Origin: JAHCHG01 sp965214585 | GTDB taxonomy: Bacteria; Acidobacteriota; Blastocatellia; Pyrinomonadales; Pyrinomonadaceae | DNA: 64,000 nt | Assembly: GCA_965214585.1 (NCBI GenBank) | Contig: OZ243957.1 | Location: 2,418,001-2,482,000 of the forward strand | Direction: 5' to 3' | Shown here: one piece after another, positions 16,833 through 25,898 of the stretch | How the letters are laid out: each line of letters starts with the position of its first letter | How positions within the stretch are numbered: position 1 is the first letter of the stretch | The notes under the pieces: model-generated | What the model was told of the DNA's origin: nothing | What the model saw: the letters and a program-made list of their open reading frames with translations, nothing else | Database searches by the model: none | Program-made: the position numbers and the translations under genes

Positions 16833-17850
16833 TTACAAAGGTGCGATCATTTTACGCCTTTACTATTTGGAAATAAATCTAAACCTTCTGAAACTGCACA
16901 TCGCTTACGTCGGCGTGCAGGAAAAAGCCAATATCAGAGATGCACAAATCGCCGATCTGCAAAACAATTCCGCCTACAATCAATTTCTGATCGGAGTCGG
17001 CGAAGGCGCGTGGAACAATCTCAAAGACACGGGCGAAGCGATTGCCGACCCAATCGGCACACTACGCGGAATCTACGAAGCGGGAAAAACGGCGGGTTCG
17101 CTCGGCTTAGAACTAGCGCAGATGTCGGAAACGGAACGGTTGCAGCTTTACGCGCAGTTGGGAAAAGCGGGATTAAAAGGCTTGGGCGAGATGACTTTGC
17201 CGGAAGCGTCAAGACACATCGGCAATTTTGTCGGAGCGTTGGCGGTTGACGCGGCGTTAGGCAAGGGAATCGGCACGGCGATCACGTTGTTGAAAGATTT
17301 GAAGATCGGCACGAAGATTATCAGCGAAACCGTCGCTTTAAGCAAAACAGTTAAGCAAACGCTCGGAAACGTCAAAGTTCCCGTGCCGAACTCGAAAGTC
17401 ATAGTTGACGCGGCAGGCAACAAGTGGTGGATGCCCGACGTTGAAGTTAAAAAGCTCGAAGACCTCATCAAGCCGATGGAGTCGCGGGCGAAGGAAAATT
17501 TGTCAGGCGTTAAGAAAGCGATCAATCTTCCGGCTTGGAATAAGTTATCATTTAAGTTAGAAAATGACGGAAAAACGATTCATTTGATAAATAATCATAC
17601 AGTAACAGGACAAGGCTATCAGCAAAGCATTTCAATGGGCGGCAGAAAAGATGTGTTTCCTGCGAATATGAGCGAGAAACAAATCTTCAAAGCGGTCAGA
17701 GAAGCGTATGAAAGTTCTAAAAAAGTCGAAACTCAGCATTTGTTTGGCGAAAAAAGAGTTCGTTTAGTAGGCAATTCAAAAGATTTGACGATTGAAATGT
17801 GGATTAACTTAACTGATAATATTCTCGAAACGGCTTATCCAATAAAATAA
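16810..17850 (+). CDS. Toxin fragment: N-truncated core with EndoU-like tip
   Basis: The open frame begins inside Imm2; homology to the main core starts near 16879 (NLLKLHIAY) and continues to NKWWMPDVEVKKLEDLIK. Residues about 224-346 are a different tip: HLINNHTV, GGRKDVFPANMSEKQIFKAV and ILETAYPI resemble EndoU-type (BECR fold) nucleases, in which two His and a TAYP end are typical. The first 170 residues of the toxin are missing, so it is probably silent or a recombination donor. It is followed directly by its own immunity gene (zero spacing). The EndoU assignment is by motif only. Confidence 0.75.
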   Translation: MICKNQASYKGAIILRLYYLEINLNLLKLHIAYVGVQEKANIRDAQIADLQNNSAYNQFLIGVGEGAWNNLKDTGEAIADPIGTLRGIYEAGKTAGSLGLELAQMSETERLQLYAQLGKAGLKGLGEMTLPEASRHIGNFVGALAVDAALGKGIGTAITLLKDLKIGTKIISETVALSKTVKQTLGNVKVPVPNSKVIVDAAGNKWWMPDVEVKKLEDLIKPMESRAKENLSGVKKAINLPAWNKLSFKLENDGKTIHLINNHTVTGQGYQQSISMGGRKDVFPANMSEKQIFKAVREAYESSKKVETQHLFGEKRVRLVGNSKDLTIEMWINLTDNILETAYPIK

Positions 17851-18300
17851 ATGAAAAAATTCAAAATTAATTTATTCGTTGAAGATTTCGTAAACAAATC
17901 GGACTTTGGCAGGGTAAGCGTTCAATTGGATGATTACATTTTCCCCGACAAAAATTGGACTGACTTCGGGAGAATAATTATTGGTTGGTGGCTGGATGCT
18001 GTTTGCAAACTTGCTTTAGATAATCAAACGAAAGCAGTTTGTAGCTTTATGGACGGACCTTATCGCTTTTCTCTAACAAAAATCAAGAAAGATATTTGGA
18101 AAGTCCAATTTTTTGAGGAAAGAGGAGAAGTAAAAATATTTGCGGAAGGCGAAGTGGATGCTAGTCAGGTTATCAATGAAATGTTGACAGCTTTTCAAAA
18201 GATAGAAAATTTATATGAAGATGAAAAGAACTTTGAGAAAGTGAAAGTTTATCAGACTTTTCGTAAAGAAGTTTTGACAAGATTAAAAATAAATTGTTGA
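17851..18300 (+). CDS. Immunity protein for the EndoU-like tip (Imm3)
   Basis: 149 aa, starting at the base after the toxin-fragment stop. Key features are DFGRVSVQLDDYIFPDKNWTDF and FMDGPYRF, shared with the paralogue at 18394-18849. It is mixed alpha/beta and acidic, with no export signal. Its family was not recognised with confidence. The immunity role rests on position and on a paralogue sitting behind a second copy of the same toxin tip. Confidence 0.75.
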   Translation: MKKFKINLFVEDFVNKSDFGRVSVQLDDYIFPDKNWTDFGRIIIGWWLDAVCKLALDNQTKAVCSFMDGPYRFSLTKIKKDIWKVQFFEERGEVKIFAEGEVDASQVINEMLTAFQKIENLYEDEKNFEKVKVYQTFRKEVLTRLKINC

Positions 18301-18301
18301 G

Positions 18302-18391
18302 TTAGTCGGGCATTCAAAAGACGGAATGGAAATTAGAATGTATGTCAACATAACAATTAACCAATTGGATGCTGCTTTTCCGCAATTTTAA
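18302..18391 (+). pseudogene. Remnant of a second EndoU-like toxin tip (last 29 codons)
   Basis: Translating from 18302 gives LVGHSKDGMEI...NQLDAAFP and a stop at 18389-18391. This matches the C-terminal end of the intact tip (LVGNSKDLTIEM...ILETAYP). No start codon and no upstream part remain. It ends two bases before the ATG of the next immunity gene, so it is the relic of a cassette whose immunity gene survived. Confidence 0.8.
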
Positions 18392-18393
18392 TT

Positions 18394-18849
18394 ATGAATC
18401 AACTTATAATTCATTTGCCGCTTGAAGATTATGTTTCTAATGACTTTGGGAAATTCTCTGTTCAATTAGGTGATTATTATTTTCCAAGCAAAGTATGGAC
18501 TGACTTCGGACAGACAGTAGTTTTCGATTGGATGAAACAACTGACCAAATTATTTTCCGAGCCAAGAAAAAAAGTCAGTTGGAAATTTATGGATGGAAAT
18601 TACCGCTTGGATTTAGCAACAACTAATTCAAAAGAAATTCTCAATCTCTCATTTATTAAAGAAAAAAGAGATTCTGATGAAATTGAACATCAAGAAAATG
18701 CAAATATCAATCAACTTTCGGAAGAAATTTTGAAAGCTATAAAAACAATACAAGATGATTGTAGAAAAAATAGTAATCAAAAAGCCGTAGAAAGAATTGA
18801 AATAACTATTCAGAAATTTTTAGGGGCAAAAGATAATTTTCTCAAATGA
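18394..18849 (+). CDS. Immunity protein, paralogue of Imm3 (Imm4)
   Basis: 151 aa. It shares with Imm3 the N-terminal LPLEDYVSNDFGKFSVQL, the KVWTDFG block and KFMDGNYRL. Its own toxin is reduced to the 90-bp remnant just upstream, so it is an orphan immunity gene. It could give resistance to toxins of sister cells that still carry the matching tip. Confidence 0.75.
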   Translation: MNQLIIHLPLEDYVSNDFGKFSVQLGDYYFPSKVWTDFGQTVVFDWMKQLTKLFSEPRKKVSWKFMDGNYRLDLATTNSKEILNLSFIKEKRDSDEIEHQENANINQLSEEILKAIKTIQDDCRKNSNQKAVERIEITIQKFLGAKDNFLK

Positions 18850-18980
18850 AAATTGTAATAATAGCACTACTCCTACAAATTATCTTCAATCCAACCGGCA
18901 ACAAATGGCGGATTCGGGACGGCGAACTCAGGAAACTCGAAGACATCATCAAACCGATTGAAAGAGAAACTTTAAGCTGA
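18846..18980 (+). pseudogene. Remnant of a toxin core/tip junction
   Basis: The ATG overlaps the previous stop (ATGA) and the frame gives 44 aa. After a short hydrophobic start, the part NPTGNKWRIRDGELRKLED matches the toxin core end NKWWMLDVEVKKLED, then EDIIKPIERETLS stops at TGA. It contains only the junction and no tip, so it marks the far edge of the duplicated array. The start could be fortuitous. Confidence 0.7.
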
Positions 18981-19139
18981 ATCAGAGTATGCGGGTAATG
19001 TAACTCCTAAGACGAGTTGCTGCAACGACGCAAAGCACGCGAAGTTTTTCTACACTTGATTCACATTAGAAATTAAAAAAGCGTAATTCTAACCTTCAAA
19101 GTTTTTGGTGCGGCTTTTTCAATTTCTAACTTTTAATTC

Positions 19140-19796
19140 TCAAAACCTGCGGCTCGCTTTGCACGCTTCGTCTAAAATCACACGCGCAACGGAATTTTCG
19201 CCTCTTTTGATTCGCAGACCTTTGTTGACCTGCTTTTGAGATACGCGGTTTTTCCAGTAAACAAGACTTCGCACGGGGCGCAGTTTTTTTGTCGAACAAT
19301 TTCCTTCCCAGAGATCGGCGTTATATTTGAAGTTTCCCGGATTTTCTTTCGGCGCGGCGGAAAAATATGAAGACATATAAGCACTTTTATTACTTGGAAC
19401 AATTTTTGTCCAGAACTTTATTGCATTTCCGTTGCGGACGACCTGCGCGGCATTCAGGTAAAACCGCACGCTGAAATCCTTTCTGCTTTTCGATCTGCCG
19501 ATGTAAAGCCAGACCGAGCCTTTTCCCGGATCATCAATTTCAACTAAAACTTTTTTGCTTCTAATCCAACCCTGTTTGTTTTTGCCCGAAACAAAATACC
19601 AGCCTTTTTTTGCTTTGTCGGGATCGAGCTTTAATTTCGCGCCGCGCTTTAACATTGAAATAATTTTGCCCTTGCTGCTCGGTTTCGCGCGAATCGCCGC
19701 GCCGCCGTCGCTTGAAACCGTAGCTTTAGTTTGTGAAAACCCGTCAACAAAAGCGAACAGCAACAGCAGAGTTAAAAAAATAATTTTTTTCGGCAT
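19140..19796 (-). CDS. Exported SH3b-domain protein
   Basis: 218 aa. A signal peptide (1-21, ...FAFVDGFSQ) is followed by a bacterial SH3 domain at about 25-88 (AAIRAKPSSKGKIISMLKRG and GWYFVSGKNKQGWI). The rest, with WLYIGRSK, VRFYLNAAQVVRNGNAIKFW and a C-terminal VARVILDEAC, is unrecognised. It is transcribed towards the toxin array with 159 bp between. Cell-envelope location is likely; ligand unknown. Confidence 0.7.
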   Translation of the reverse strand: MPKKIIFLTLLLLFAFVDGFSQTKATVSSDGGAAIRAKPSSKGKIISMLKRGAKLKLDPDKAKKGWYFVSGKNKQGWIRSKKVLVEIDDPGKGSVWLYIGRSKSRKDFSVRFYLNAAQVVRNGNAIKFWTKIVPSNKSAYMSSYFSAAPKENPGNFKYNADLWEGNCSTKKLRPVRSLVYWKNRVSQKQVNKGLRIKRGENSVARVILDEACKASRRF

Positions 19797-19852
19797 TTAA
19801 TTATCCTTTGTTTTTCACTTACACTTACAAAAGATAATTTTAACATTACCTG

Positions 19853-20113
19853 TCAACCCTTCTCAAAATATGAAACAGAAAATATATCTTTTTTTATTTT
19901 TTCAGCAGGCAGTTTATTATTTTCACATCCCGCGTAAATAACGATAGAAAAAGCGTTTACGGCGGCGGCGATTTCTGCTTGCAAAAACTTTTGACCAATG
20001 CTATATTTTTCTGGTTTTACCAAATTTACAAAATCTAAGAAGTTGTTTGAAATCTCCAAATTTGTCTGAAAAAAATTCAACATCGCTCGCTGTTCGTTTC
20101 CAATCAAAAACAA
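19853..20113 (-). CDS. Small hypothetical protein
   Basis: 86 aa, not recognised. Mostly helical with one weakly hydrophobic segment (AEIAAAVNAFSIVIYAGC). It lies in the 415-bp region between the SH3b protein and the metalloprotease, which holds nothing else visible. No strong ribosome-binding site is seen and the ORF could be spurious. Confidence 0.3.
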   Translation of the reverse strand: MFLIGNEQRAMLNFFQTNLEISNNFLDFVNLVKPEKYSIGQKFLQAEIAAAVNAFSIVIYAGCENNKLPAEKIKKDIFSVSYFEKG

Positions 20114-20212
20114 AGAATTAACTCAAAAAAAGCAAACGGCAAACAGTGAATGGTTTGCTGTTTAAATTTTCGACCAAAAAGTTTTAAGACAATTTCTGAT
20201 AAGGAGTCAAAG

Positions 20213-23200
20213 ATGAATTTTCAAAAAGTTTCCCTGAAACTTTGGCAGGTCGTATTGTGCTTGACGATGCTGCTCGTTTCTTTTCAAATCGAAGCATTAG
20301 CCGCCGGCAATGGCGGCGCGAAAGAGTCGGGTGATAAACAGCCGGGACTTTGGACATTAACCTCGAAAGAAAATCTGCCAAGCGGCAATCGCCGTCTTGT
20401 CGTTCCCCGAAAATATTCTGTTTTCAGCTTAAATCAGACGCTTCTGGCGGAAGAAGTTGCCGACGCTCCGCTTGAATTTACGAGTATAGCAACGCAGGAG
20501 CGCAATATTCTGGAAATTCCCACGCCGGAAGGAAAATTGATGCGTTTCCGCATCGAAGAATCACCTGTTTTACTGCCCCAAGACGCAAATTTCTTAAAAT
20601 GGAAAACGTATCAGGGGCAAGGCATTGATGATCCGACGGCGATTGTTCGTTTCGACTGGACTTCAAGCGGTTTTCACGCTTTTGTCAGCGGAGCGAACGG
20701 CGCGTATTTTATTGATCCGTATGCGGAAAACGACCGCACAAACTATGTTGTTTATTACAAAGAAGATGCCGCCTTCAAGCGCAGCGAATTTTTCTGCGAA
20801 GTGAAAAGCGGCGAGCAACGACAGCTTCCGAAATTTGCCAATCCGTTTGATTTTTCGCCCGATCTGTTCAGCAACGGCGCACAATTACGGACTTTTCGCA
20901 TTGCCGTTGCCGCCACCGGCGAATACACGAATTTCTTTCGTCAAACCGGCGACAGCGACCAGCAAGCCAAACAGCGTGCGCTCAACCAGATCGTCGTTTC
21001 GATAAATCGTATAAATTTGATTTTCCGGCGCGACCTAGCCGTTACTTTCGCGCTTGTTCCCAACAATTCGGATATAATTTTCACCGATCCGGCAACCGAT
21101 CCGTATAATAATGACGATGCCAATGCCGATACCGATACTAACCAAATGGTTCTAGACGGCACGTTTACGGGAGTTACGGGAATCGGAAGCGCGAATTACG
21201 ACATCGGTCACGTGGTTTCGATCACGCCGAGTCCGAACGGTCTTGCCGCCAGTCCCAGTTTGTGCAACGACGAAGGCAAAGCGCAGGGCTTTACTGGCTC
21301 GGCAAACGCGGCGGGCGACGGTTTCGACGTGGATTATTTCGCGCACGAGATCGGACACCAATTCGGAATGAGCCACACTTTTAACAATAACGCCGACGGC
21401 TCTTGCTCGACGCGCGAACCGAATTCGGCTTATGAGCCGGCAAGCGGCGTGACGATTATGGGTTATGCCGGAATCTGCGCCCCGCGTAATCTGGCGGCAA
21501 ATTCGATTGAATTTTTTCACGCCCGCAGTTTTGTCGAAACGCTCGATTATCTGCCGAGCGTTACCGCTTGCGGAGCGACGGCGGCATCAAACAATACTCC
21601 GCCAACCGGAGTCAGCGCGGGATTAAACTACACGATTCCGAAACAAACTCCGTTCGTTTTGACCGCTTCGGCGCGGGATACGGATTTGGGTTTGACGTAT
21701 TCTTGGGAGGAATACGATCTCGGAGCAGCGACAAATTCGCAGCCCGGCGCACCGCCGAACGGTTCGCTCGATACGGACGAAGACGGAAATGTGCGCCCGA
21801 TCTTTCGTTCGTATAATCCTTCGACGCAGCCGTTTCGTATGTTTCCGAATTTGTTCTACATTCTCAACAACGACAACACGCCGCCTCTGAGCTACACCGG
21901 AAAACTGCCTTTCGCTCCGGCGACGGGTTCGACTGCCGGTTACAATTGTCCCGAAGGCGAAACCTGCGTAACCGGCGAAAGACTGCCTTCGATTGCCCGC
22001 ACGATGAATTTTCGCGTAACGGTGCGCGACAATAACGCCAACGCCGGCGGAGTTGCCGACGCGACGACGCAGATCACGGTTGATGCCGCAAGCGGACCTT
22101 TCCGCGTTACGTCGCAAAATTCCGCTCCGGCAGCTTGGCAGGGCGGCTCGCAGCAGACCATTACGTGGGACGTTGCCGGAACGAATAATGCGGCGGTCAA
22201 CGCGCAAAACGTGAAAATCTCCCTGTCCGCCGACGGCGGCAATACTTTTCCGTTCGTACTTTCAAATTCCACGCCGAACGACGGCTCGGAAGTTGTCACA
22301 ATTCCGAACAATGCGACAACGCAAGCCCGTATTAAGATCGAAGCCGAGAACAACGTATTTTTCGACATCAGTAATGCGAATTTTACAGTTACCGCCGCAT
22401 CGCCGGCGGCGGCTCGAACTTATTTTGATTTTGACGGGGACGGCAAAGCGGATATTTCCGTATTTCGCCCTGAAAACAGAGTTTGGTATGAATTAAATTC
22501 GACTTCCGGCTTTGCCTCCGCGCAATTCGGCGTATCAACCGATAAAATTGTTCCCGCCGATTACGACGGCGACAAGAAAACCGATATTGCAGTTTGGCGC
22601 GAATCGGAAGGAAACTTCTATATCTTCAACAGCTCCGACAAATCGGTGCGCGTTGAAAACTTCGGGATAGCCGGAGATAAGCCGATCGTCGGCGATTGGG
22701 ACGGCGACGGACGCGCCGACCTCGCCGTTTATAGAGAAGGAGCAAACGGCGTTTTCTACTATCGCGGCTCGAAAAACAACCCGAATAAAAACATCTCGTT
22801 TCTGCCGCTCGGCTCAAACGGCGATAAACCCGTTCGCGGAGATTTCGACGGCGACGGCAAACTCGACGCGGCGGTATTTCGCCCGTCGAACGGAGTTTGG
22901 TATATTCTCCAAAGCTCGAATAATCAGTTTCGTTTCGTCCAATTCGGTTTGGCAAACGATACATTAGTTCCGGCGGATTACGACGGCGATTCAAAAACAG
23001 ACATCGCTGTATATCGAAACGGAGTTTGGTATATTTTGCAAAGCCGGACGGGACAGGTTCGATACGAGTCATTCGGACTTTCAAACGACAAACCCGCGCC
23101 GGCAGATTTTGACGGCGACGGCAAAACCGATATTGCGGTTTTTCGTCCCGATGCCGGAATTTGGTATCAGTTGAGAAGCACGAGTGGTTTTTCGGCAGTA

Positions 23201-23251
23201 AAATTCGGCACAGCGAATGACAAACCGATTCCGAGTGCCTATATCTATTAA
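20213..23251 (+). CDS. Secreted reprolysin-like zinc metalloprotease with FG-GAP repeats
   Basis: 1012 aa from ATG 20213, chosen because AAGGAG lies at 20201-20206 and gives a signal peptide (...CLTMLLVSFQIEALAAG); the upstream ATG at 20150 is rejected. The pro-region leads to a metalloprotease domain with the zinc motif HEIGHQFGMSH (HExxHxxGxxH) and Met-turn IMGYAGICAP. A Ig/PKD-like region (about 470-740) follows. The C-terminal about 270 residues contain repeated DFDGDGKADIAVFRP-type FG-GAP/VCBS units with Ca-binding DxDxDG loops. Such proteins are secreted, often by acidobacteria, for degrading extracellular protein. Confidence 0.9.
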   Translation: MNFQKVSLKLWQVVLCLTMLLVSFQIEALAAGNGGAKESGDKQPGLWTLTSKENLPSGNRRLVVPRKYSVFSLNQTLLAEEVADAPLEFTSIATQERNILEIPTPEGKLMRFRIEESPVLLPQDANFLKWKTYQGQGIDDPTAIVRFDWTSSGFHAFVSGANGAYFIDPYAENDRTNYVVYYKEDAAFKRSEFFCEVKSGEQRQLPKFANPFDFSPDLFSNGAQLRTFRIAVAATGEYTNFFRQTGDSDQQAKQRALNQIVVSINRINLIFRRDLAVTFALVPNNSDIIFTDPATDPYNNDDANADTDTNQMVLDGTFTGVTGIGSANYDIGHVVSITPSPNGLAASPSLCNDEGKAQGFTGSANAAGDGFDVDYFAHEIGHQFGMSHTFNNNADGSCSTREPNSAYEPASGVTIMGYAGICAPRNLAANSIEFFHARSFVETLDYLPSVTACGATAASNNTPPTGVSAGLNYTIPKQTPFVLTASARDTDLGLTYSWEEYDLGAATNSQPGAPPNGSLDTDEDGNVRPIFRSYNPSTQPFRMFPNLFYILNNDNTPPLSYTGKLPFAPATGSTAGYNCPEGETCVTGERLPSIARTMNFRVTVRDNNANAGGVADATTQITVDAASGPFRVTSQNSAPAAWQGGSQQTITWDVAGTNNAAVNAQNVKISLSADGGNTFPFVLSNSTPNDGSEVVTIPNNATTQARIKIEAENNVFFDISNANFTVTAASPAAARTYFDFDGDGKADISVFRPENRVWYELNSTSGFASAQFGVSTDKIVPADYDGDKKTDIAVWRESEGNFYIFNSSDKSVRVENFGIAGDKPIVGDWDGDGRADLAVYREGANGVFYYRGSKNNPNKNISFLPLGSNGDKPVRGDFDGDGKLDAAVFRPSNGVWYILQSSNNQFRFVQFGLANDTLVPADYDGDSKTDIAVYRNGVWYILQSRTGQVRYESFGLSNDKPAPADFDGDGKTDIAVFRPDAGIWYQLRSTSGFSAVKFGTANDKPIPSAYIY

Positions 23252-23280
23252 TTTGGTGCGGATAAAGTTTGCATATACGG

Positions 23281-23352
23281 TAAGAGTAACGGCTTTAGCC
23301 GTGAAAACGCTTGGCTTCGCCGACATTTTCACGGCTAAAGCCGTTACTCTTA
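23281..23352. repeat. Inverted repeat family C, intact copy
   Basis: Perfect 27-bp arms 23281-23307 and 23326-23352 (TAAGAGTAACGGCTTTAG...), 18-nt loop. Lies after the metalloprotease. Related to 6255-6350 and 46736-46812. Confidence 0.9.
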
Positions 23353-23422
23353 ACCCTACACCCAATTCTTAAAAAAACTTTTCCCCGAATTAGAGCGGTT
23401 TAAGAATTAGTGTATGGAAATT

Positions 23423-23499
23423 GTCAGTAGCGTCGGCGTAAGCCGATTGGTCAATGTTTGTTCGCACAAAACGCCTCGGCTTACGCCGACGCTACTGAC
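23423..23499. repeat. Inverted repeat family B, copy 2
   Basis: Perfect 24-bp arms 23423-23446 and 23476-23499 (GTCAGTAGCGTCGGCGTAAG...). Same as the repeat at 5322-5392. Confidence 0.9.
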
Positions 23500-23534
23500 C
23501 CTACAATCAATCTAAATTCGCTCTAAATATCATT

Positions 23535-24356
23535 TTAAAATTCGATCCAATCAGTCGGGGTTTGATGATAAGAAATGGTTATCTGCGTTTCGGCTGCAAA
23601 AAGCGGCTGGCGCATTTGCAAAGCGGTTTGCGCCGTCAGACGCGCCAAATGCGGTTCGTTTGCCTGCTGTGAAAGATGCGCTAAAACGATGTGTTTTGCC
23701 GCGCCGTCGAAATCTTCGGTCAGCCAATCGGACAAATCTTCGTTTGATAAATGCCCGGTGTTCGACAAAATTCTCTGTTTTAATTCCCAACTGTAAATCG
23801 GGCAGGTTTTGAGCATATCGCGGCTGTGATTCGATTCGATAATAATGCCGTCGCAGTTCTTGAGTTTTTGTTTGATAAGCGTCGTAAAACAGCCGAAATC
23901 CATTATCGTCGCAATTTTCACGCCCGCGTTTTTTGCCGCAAAACCGAAATTATCAGCCGCGTCGTGCGGAACGGAAAACGGCTCGAAATCAATGTCGCCG
24001 ATTCGGAAATCGCGGCTCGACCGGATTTTTACCGTTTTATTTTTTATCACATCGCGGCGTTTTTGCGATTCGTTGGATTTCGTTTTCGGGTTGTTTATAT
24101 AAGCATATTCGGTTTCTTCGCTCATAAAAACGGGGCATTTTACCGAACGCAGCAAAACGCGCAAACCGTTCGCGTGGTCGCCGTGTTCGTGCGTGATTAA
24201 AATTCCGTCTAAGTTCGCGCAGTTTTCCCCAACCGCCGCCAGACGCAGCATAATCTGCTTCGCGCTCAAGCCCGCATCAACCAAAATCTTCGTTTTTTCA
24301 GTAGCGATCAAAACGGCATTTCCCGTCGAACCGCTGCCGAGAACTGTGAATTTCAT
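23535..24356 (-). CDS. MBL-fold metallo-hydrolase (YycJ/WalJ-like)
   Basis: 273 aa. GSGSTGNAVLI at the start and the zinc motif THEHGDHANG (HxHxDH) near residue 55 are typical of YycJ/RNase J-related single-domain phosphodiesterases. Further ligands appear as SNHSRDML and LAHLSQQANEP. Its role is probably DNA exonuclease or repair-associated phosphodiesterase, as for YycJ; no neighbouring gene supports one choice. Confidence 0.85.
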   Translation of the reverse strand: MKFTVLGSGSTGNAVLIATEKTKILVDAGLSAKQIMLRLAAVGENCANLDGILITHEHGDHANGLRVLLRSVKCPVFMSEETEYAYINNPKTKSNESQKRRDVIKNKTVKIRSSRDFRIGDIDFEPFSVPHDAADNFGFAAKNAGVKIATIMDFGCFTTLIKQKLKNCDGIIIESNHSRDMLKTCPIYSWELKQRILSNTGHLSNEDLSDWLTEDFDGAAKHIVLAHLSQQANEPHLARLTAQTALQMRQPLFAAETQITISYHQTPTDWIEF

Positions 24357-24363
24357 AATCTAA

Positions 24364-24503
24364 AAAGGAAAGATGGGGAAGAAGGGGAGAAGGGGAGATG
24401 GGGAGAAGGGGAAACGGGGAAACGGGAAATAAAAATTAAATGATTTTTACCTTCCCTCATTTCCCTATCTCCCCTTCTCCCTATCTCCCCTTCTCCCTGT
24501 CAC
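24364..24503. repeat. G-rich short-repeat hairpin (AAGGGGAG units)
   Basis: Left arm of tandem octamers AAGGGGAG/ATGGGGAG/ACGGGGAA (24370-24430), right arm of CTCCCCTTCTCCCTAT units (24451-24503). The right arm includes the stop codon and last codons (SDREKGR) of the SDR gene. Confidence 0.8.
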
Positions 24504-25284
24504 TCTTTCCCCTCAAAACCCTGCCCATCATTCTGGTTATCAGCCGGTTCGGAATAAAATTTACAGAACTTGAAAGCAGATAATTGCTCCAGCCGGAAAC
24601 GATCACGTCTTTTTTATTTTTTACGCCGCCGAGAGCCGCTTCGACGACTTGTTCGGGCGTTTGCATTCCTTTTCGCGCCATTGAACTTCTGATATTATCA
24701 TCTATTTCCGCCGCGTCGAAAAAATTCGTGTCCGTCGGTCCGGGACAGAGCGCAGTAACGATTATATTATACGGGCGGTTTTCTTCGGCAATCGCTTCGC
24801 TGAACGAGCGCACGAAGGCTTTTGTCGCGGCGTAAGCTGCCATAAACGGAATCGGCTGAAAACTCGCGGTTGACGCGACGTTGATGATCGTTCCGCTTTT
24901 TCGCTCGCGCATTTTTTGTAAATATCGGTGCGTTAAGGCGACGAGCGCGGTTATATTTAAGGTTATCATTGCAGTTTCCGTTTCCAGTTCGAGTTCGGAA
25001 AAATCGCCCGACGAGCCGAAACCCGCGTTGTTTATCAGCCAATCAACTTCGAGTCCGTGTTTTTCGGTTTCGTTGTAAAGCCGCAGATCGGCTTCGCGCT
25101 CGGTCAGATCAACGGCGATGTAATGCGCCGTGATTTTGTGTTCTTCCATCAATTCATCGCACAAAGCAGCGAGTTTGTCTTCCGAACGCGCGACCAGAAC
25201 GAGATTGTGTTTTTCCGACGCAAGCCGTCTGGCAAACGCTTCGCCGATTCCGCCGGACGCGCCTGTAATAAGCGAAACTTTCAT
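24481..25284 (-). CDS. Short-chain dehydrogenase/reductase
   Basis: 267 aa, classical SDR. TGASGGIGEAFAR (TGxxxGxG) is the NAD(P) loop; NNAGFGSSG is the NNAG motif; the catalytic triad is Ser-Tyr-Lys with STASF, then YAATKAF (YxxxK). LCPGPTDTNFFD follows. It resembles YqjQ/DltE-type SDRs of unknown substrate. The C-terminus runs into the G-rich short-repeat hairpin, which provides its stop codon. It follows the acetyltransferase with a 4-bp overlap, so they are cotranscribed. Confidence 0.88.
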   Translation of the reverse strand: MKVSLITGASGGIGEAFARRLASEKHNLVLVARSEDKLAALCDELMEEHKITAHYIAVDLTEREADLRLYNETEKHGLEVDWLINNAGFGSSGDFSELELETETAMITLNITALVALTHRYLQKMRERKSGTIINVASTASFQPIPFMAAYAATKAFVRSFSEAIAEENRPYNIIVTALCPGPTDTNFFDAAEIDDNIRSSMARKGMQTPEQVVEAALGGVKNKKDVIVSGWSNYLLSSSVNFIPNRLITRMMGRVLRGKSDREKGR

Positions 25285-25805
25285 AAATTCGATTCTATCA
25301 GATTTTGAAATTCATCTTTGAAAATTGCAAACTGCACTAAATTCTTTTCGTAAAATTCGCCCGTTTTGACGTATTTCATTCCGAGCCGTTTCATCACATT
25401 TTGCGACGCTTCGTTTTCGGGAAAAGCGACGGCGACGATTTTTTCTAAATTCAGTTCGCAAAATCCGTATTCCAACATTCGCCGAGCCGCTTCCGTCGCG
25501 TAACCTTTTCGCTGAAAACTTTTCGCAATCGCGTAACCGACCTCGATTTCCTTTGTTTCCTTCAACTGCCAAAGACCGCACCAACCGGCGAATTTTCCCG
25601 TTTCCTTTTCGATAACGGCGCAAAAACCGATGTCTTCCGCCGCCCATTTTTCCGAAAGCATCCGCATCCAATTAACCGTTTCGCCGCGCTTCGTCTGCGG
25701 CTGGCGAATAAAGCGCATAAATTCCGCGTCGCTCCGCAAGGCGAAAACGTCGTCAACGTCTTCTTCCTCGAATGGACGCAAAATTAGTCTTTCGGTTTCA
25801 AACAT
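25281..25805 (-). CDS. GNAT acetyltransferase (RimJ/RimL type)
   Basis: 174 aa. ERLILRPFEEEDVDDVFAL opening, YAIAKSFQRKGYATEAARRML for the acetyl-CoA pyrophosphate loop (QRKGYAT) and VAFPENEASQNVMKRLGM are typical of the Acetyltransf_3 group. The acceptor could be a protein N-terminus or small molecule; unknown. ATGA-type overlap with the SDR downstream. Confidence 0.85.
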   Translation of the reverse strand: MFETERLILRPFEEEDVDDVFALRSDAEFMRFIRQPQTKRGETVNWMRMLSEKWAAEDIGFCAVIEKETGKFAGWCGLWQLKETKEIEVGYAIAKSFQRKGYATEAARRMLEYGFCELNLEKIVAVAFPENEASQNVMKRLGMKYVKTGEFYEKNLVQFAIFKDEFQNLIESNL

Positions 25806-25815
25806 AAAAGAAGAT

Positions 25816-25898
25816 TATTTGTTCATTGTTAATTGTTCATCATTATCGGAAATTTTCTTAAAAACAATTAACAATGAACGATGAACAATTAACAATTC
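25816..25898. repeat. Short-repeat hairpin (TTGTTCAT / ATGAACAA units)
   Basis: Left arm TTGTTCATTGTTAATTGTTC, right arm of AATTAACAATGAACGATGAAC type. The right end touches the TGA stop of the DUF1015 gene (25897-25899). Confidence 0.75.
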
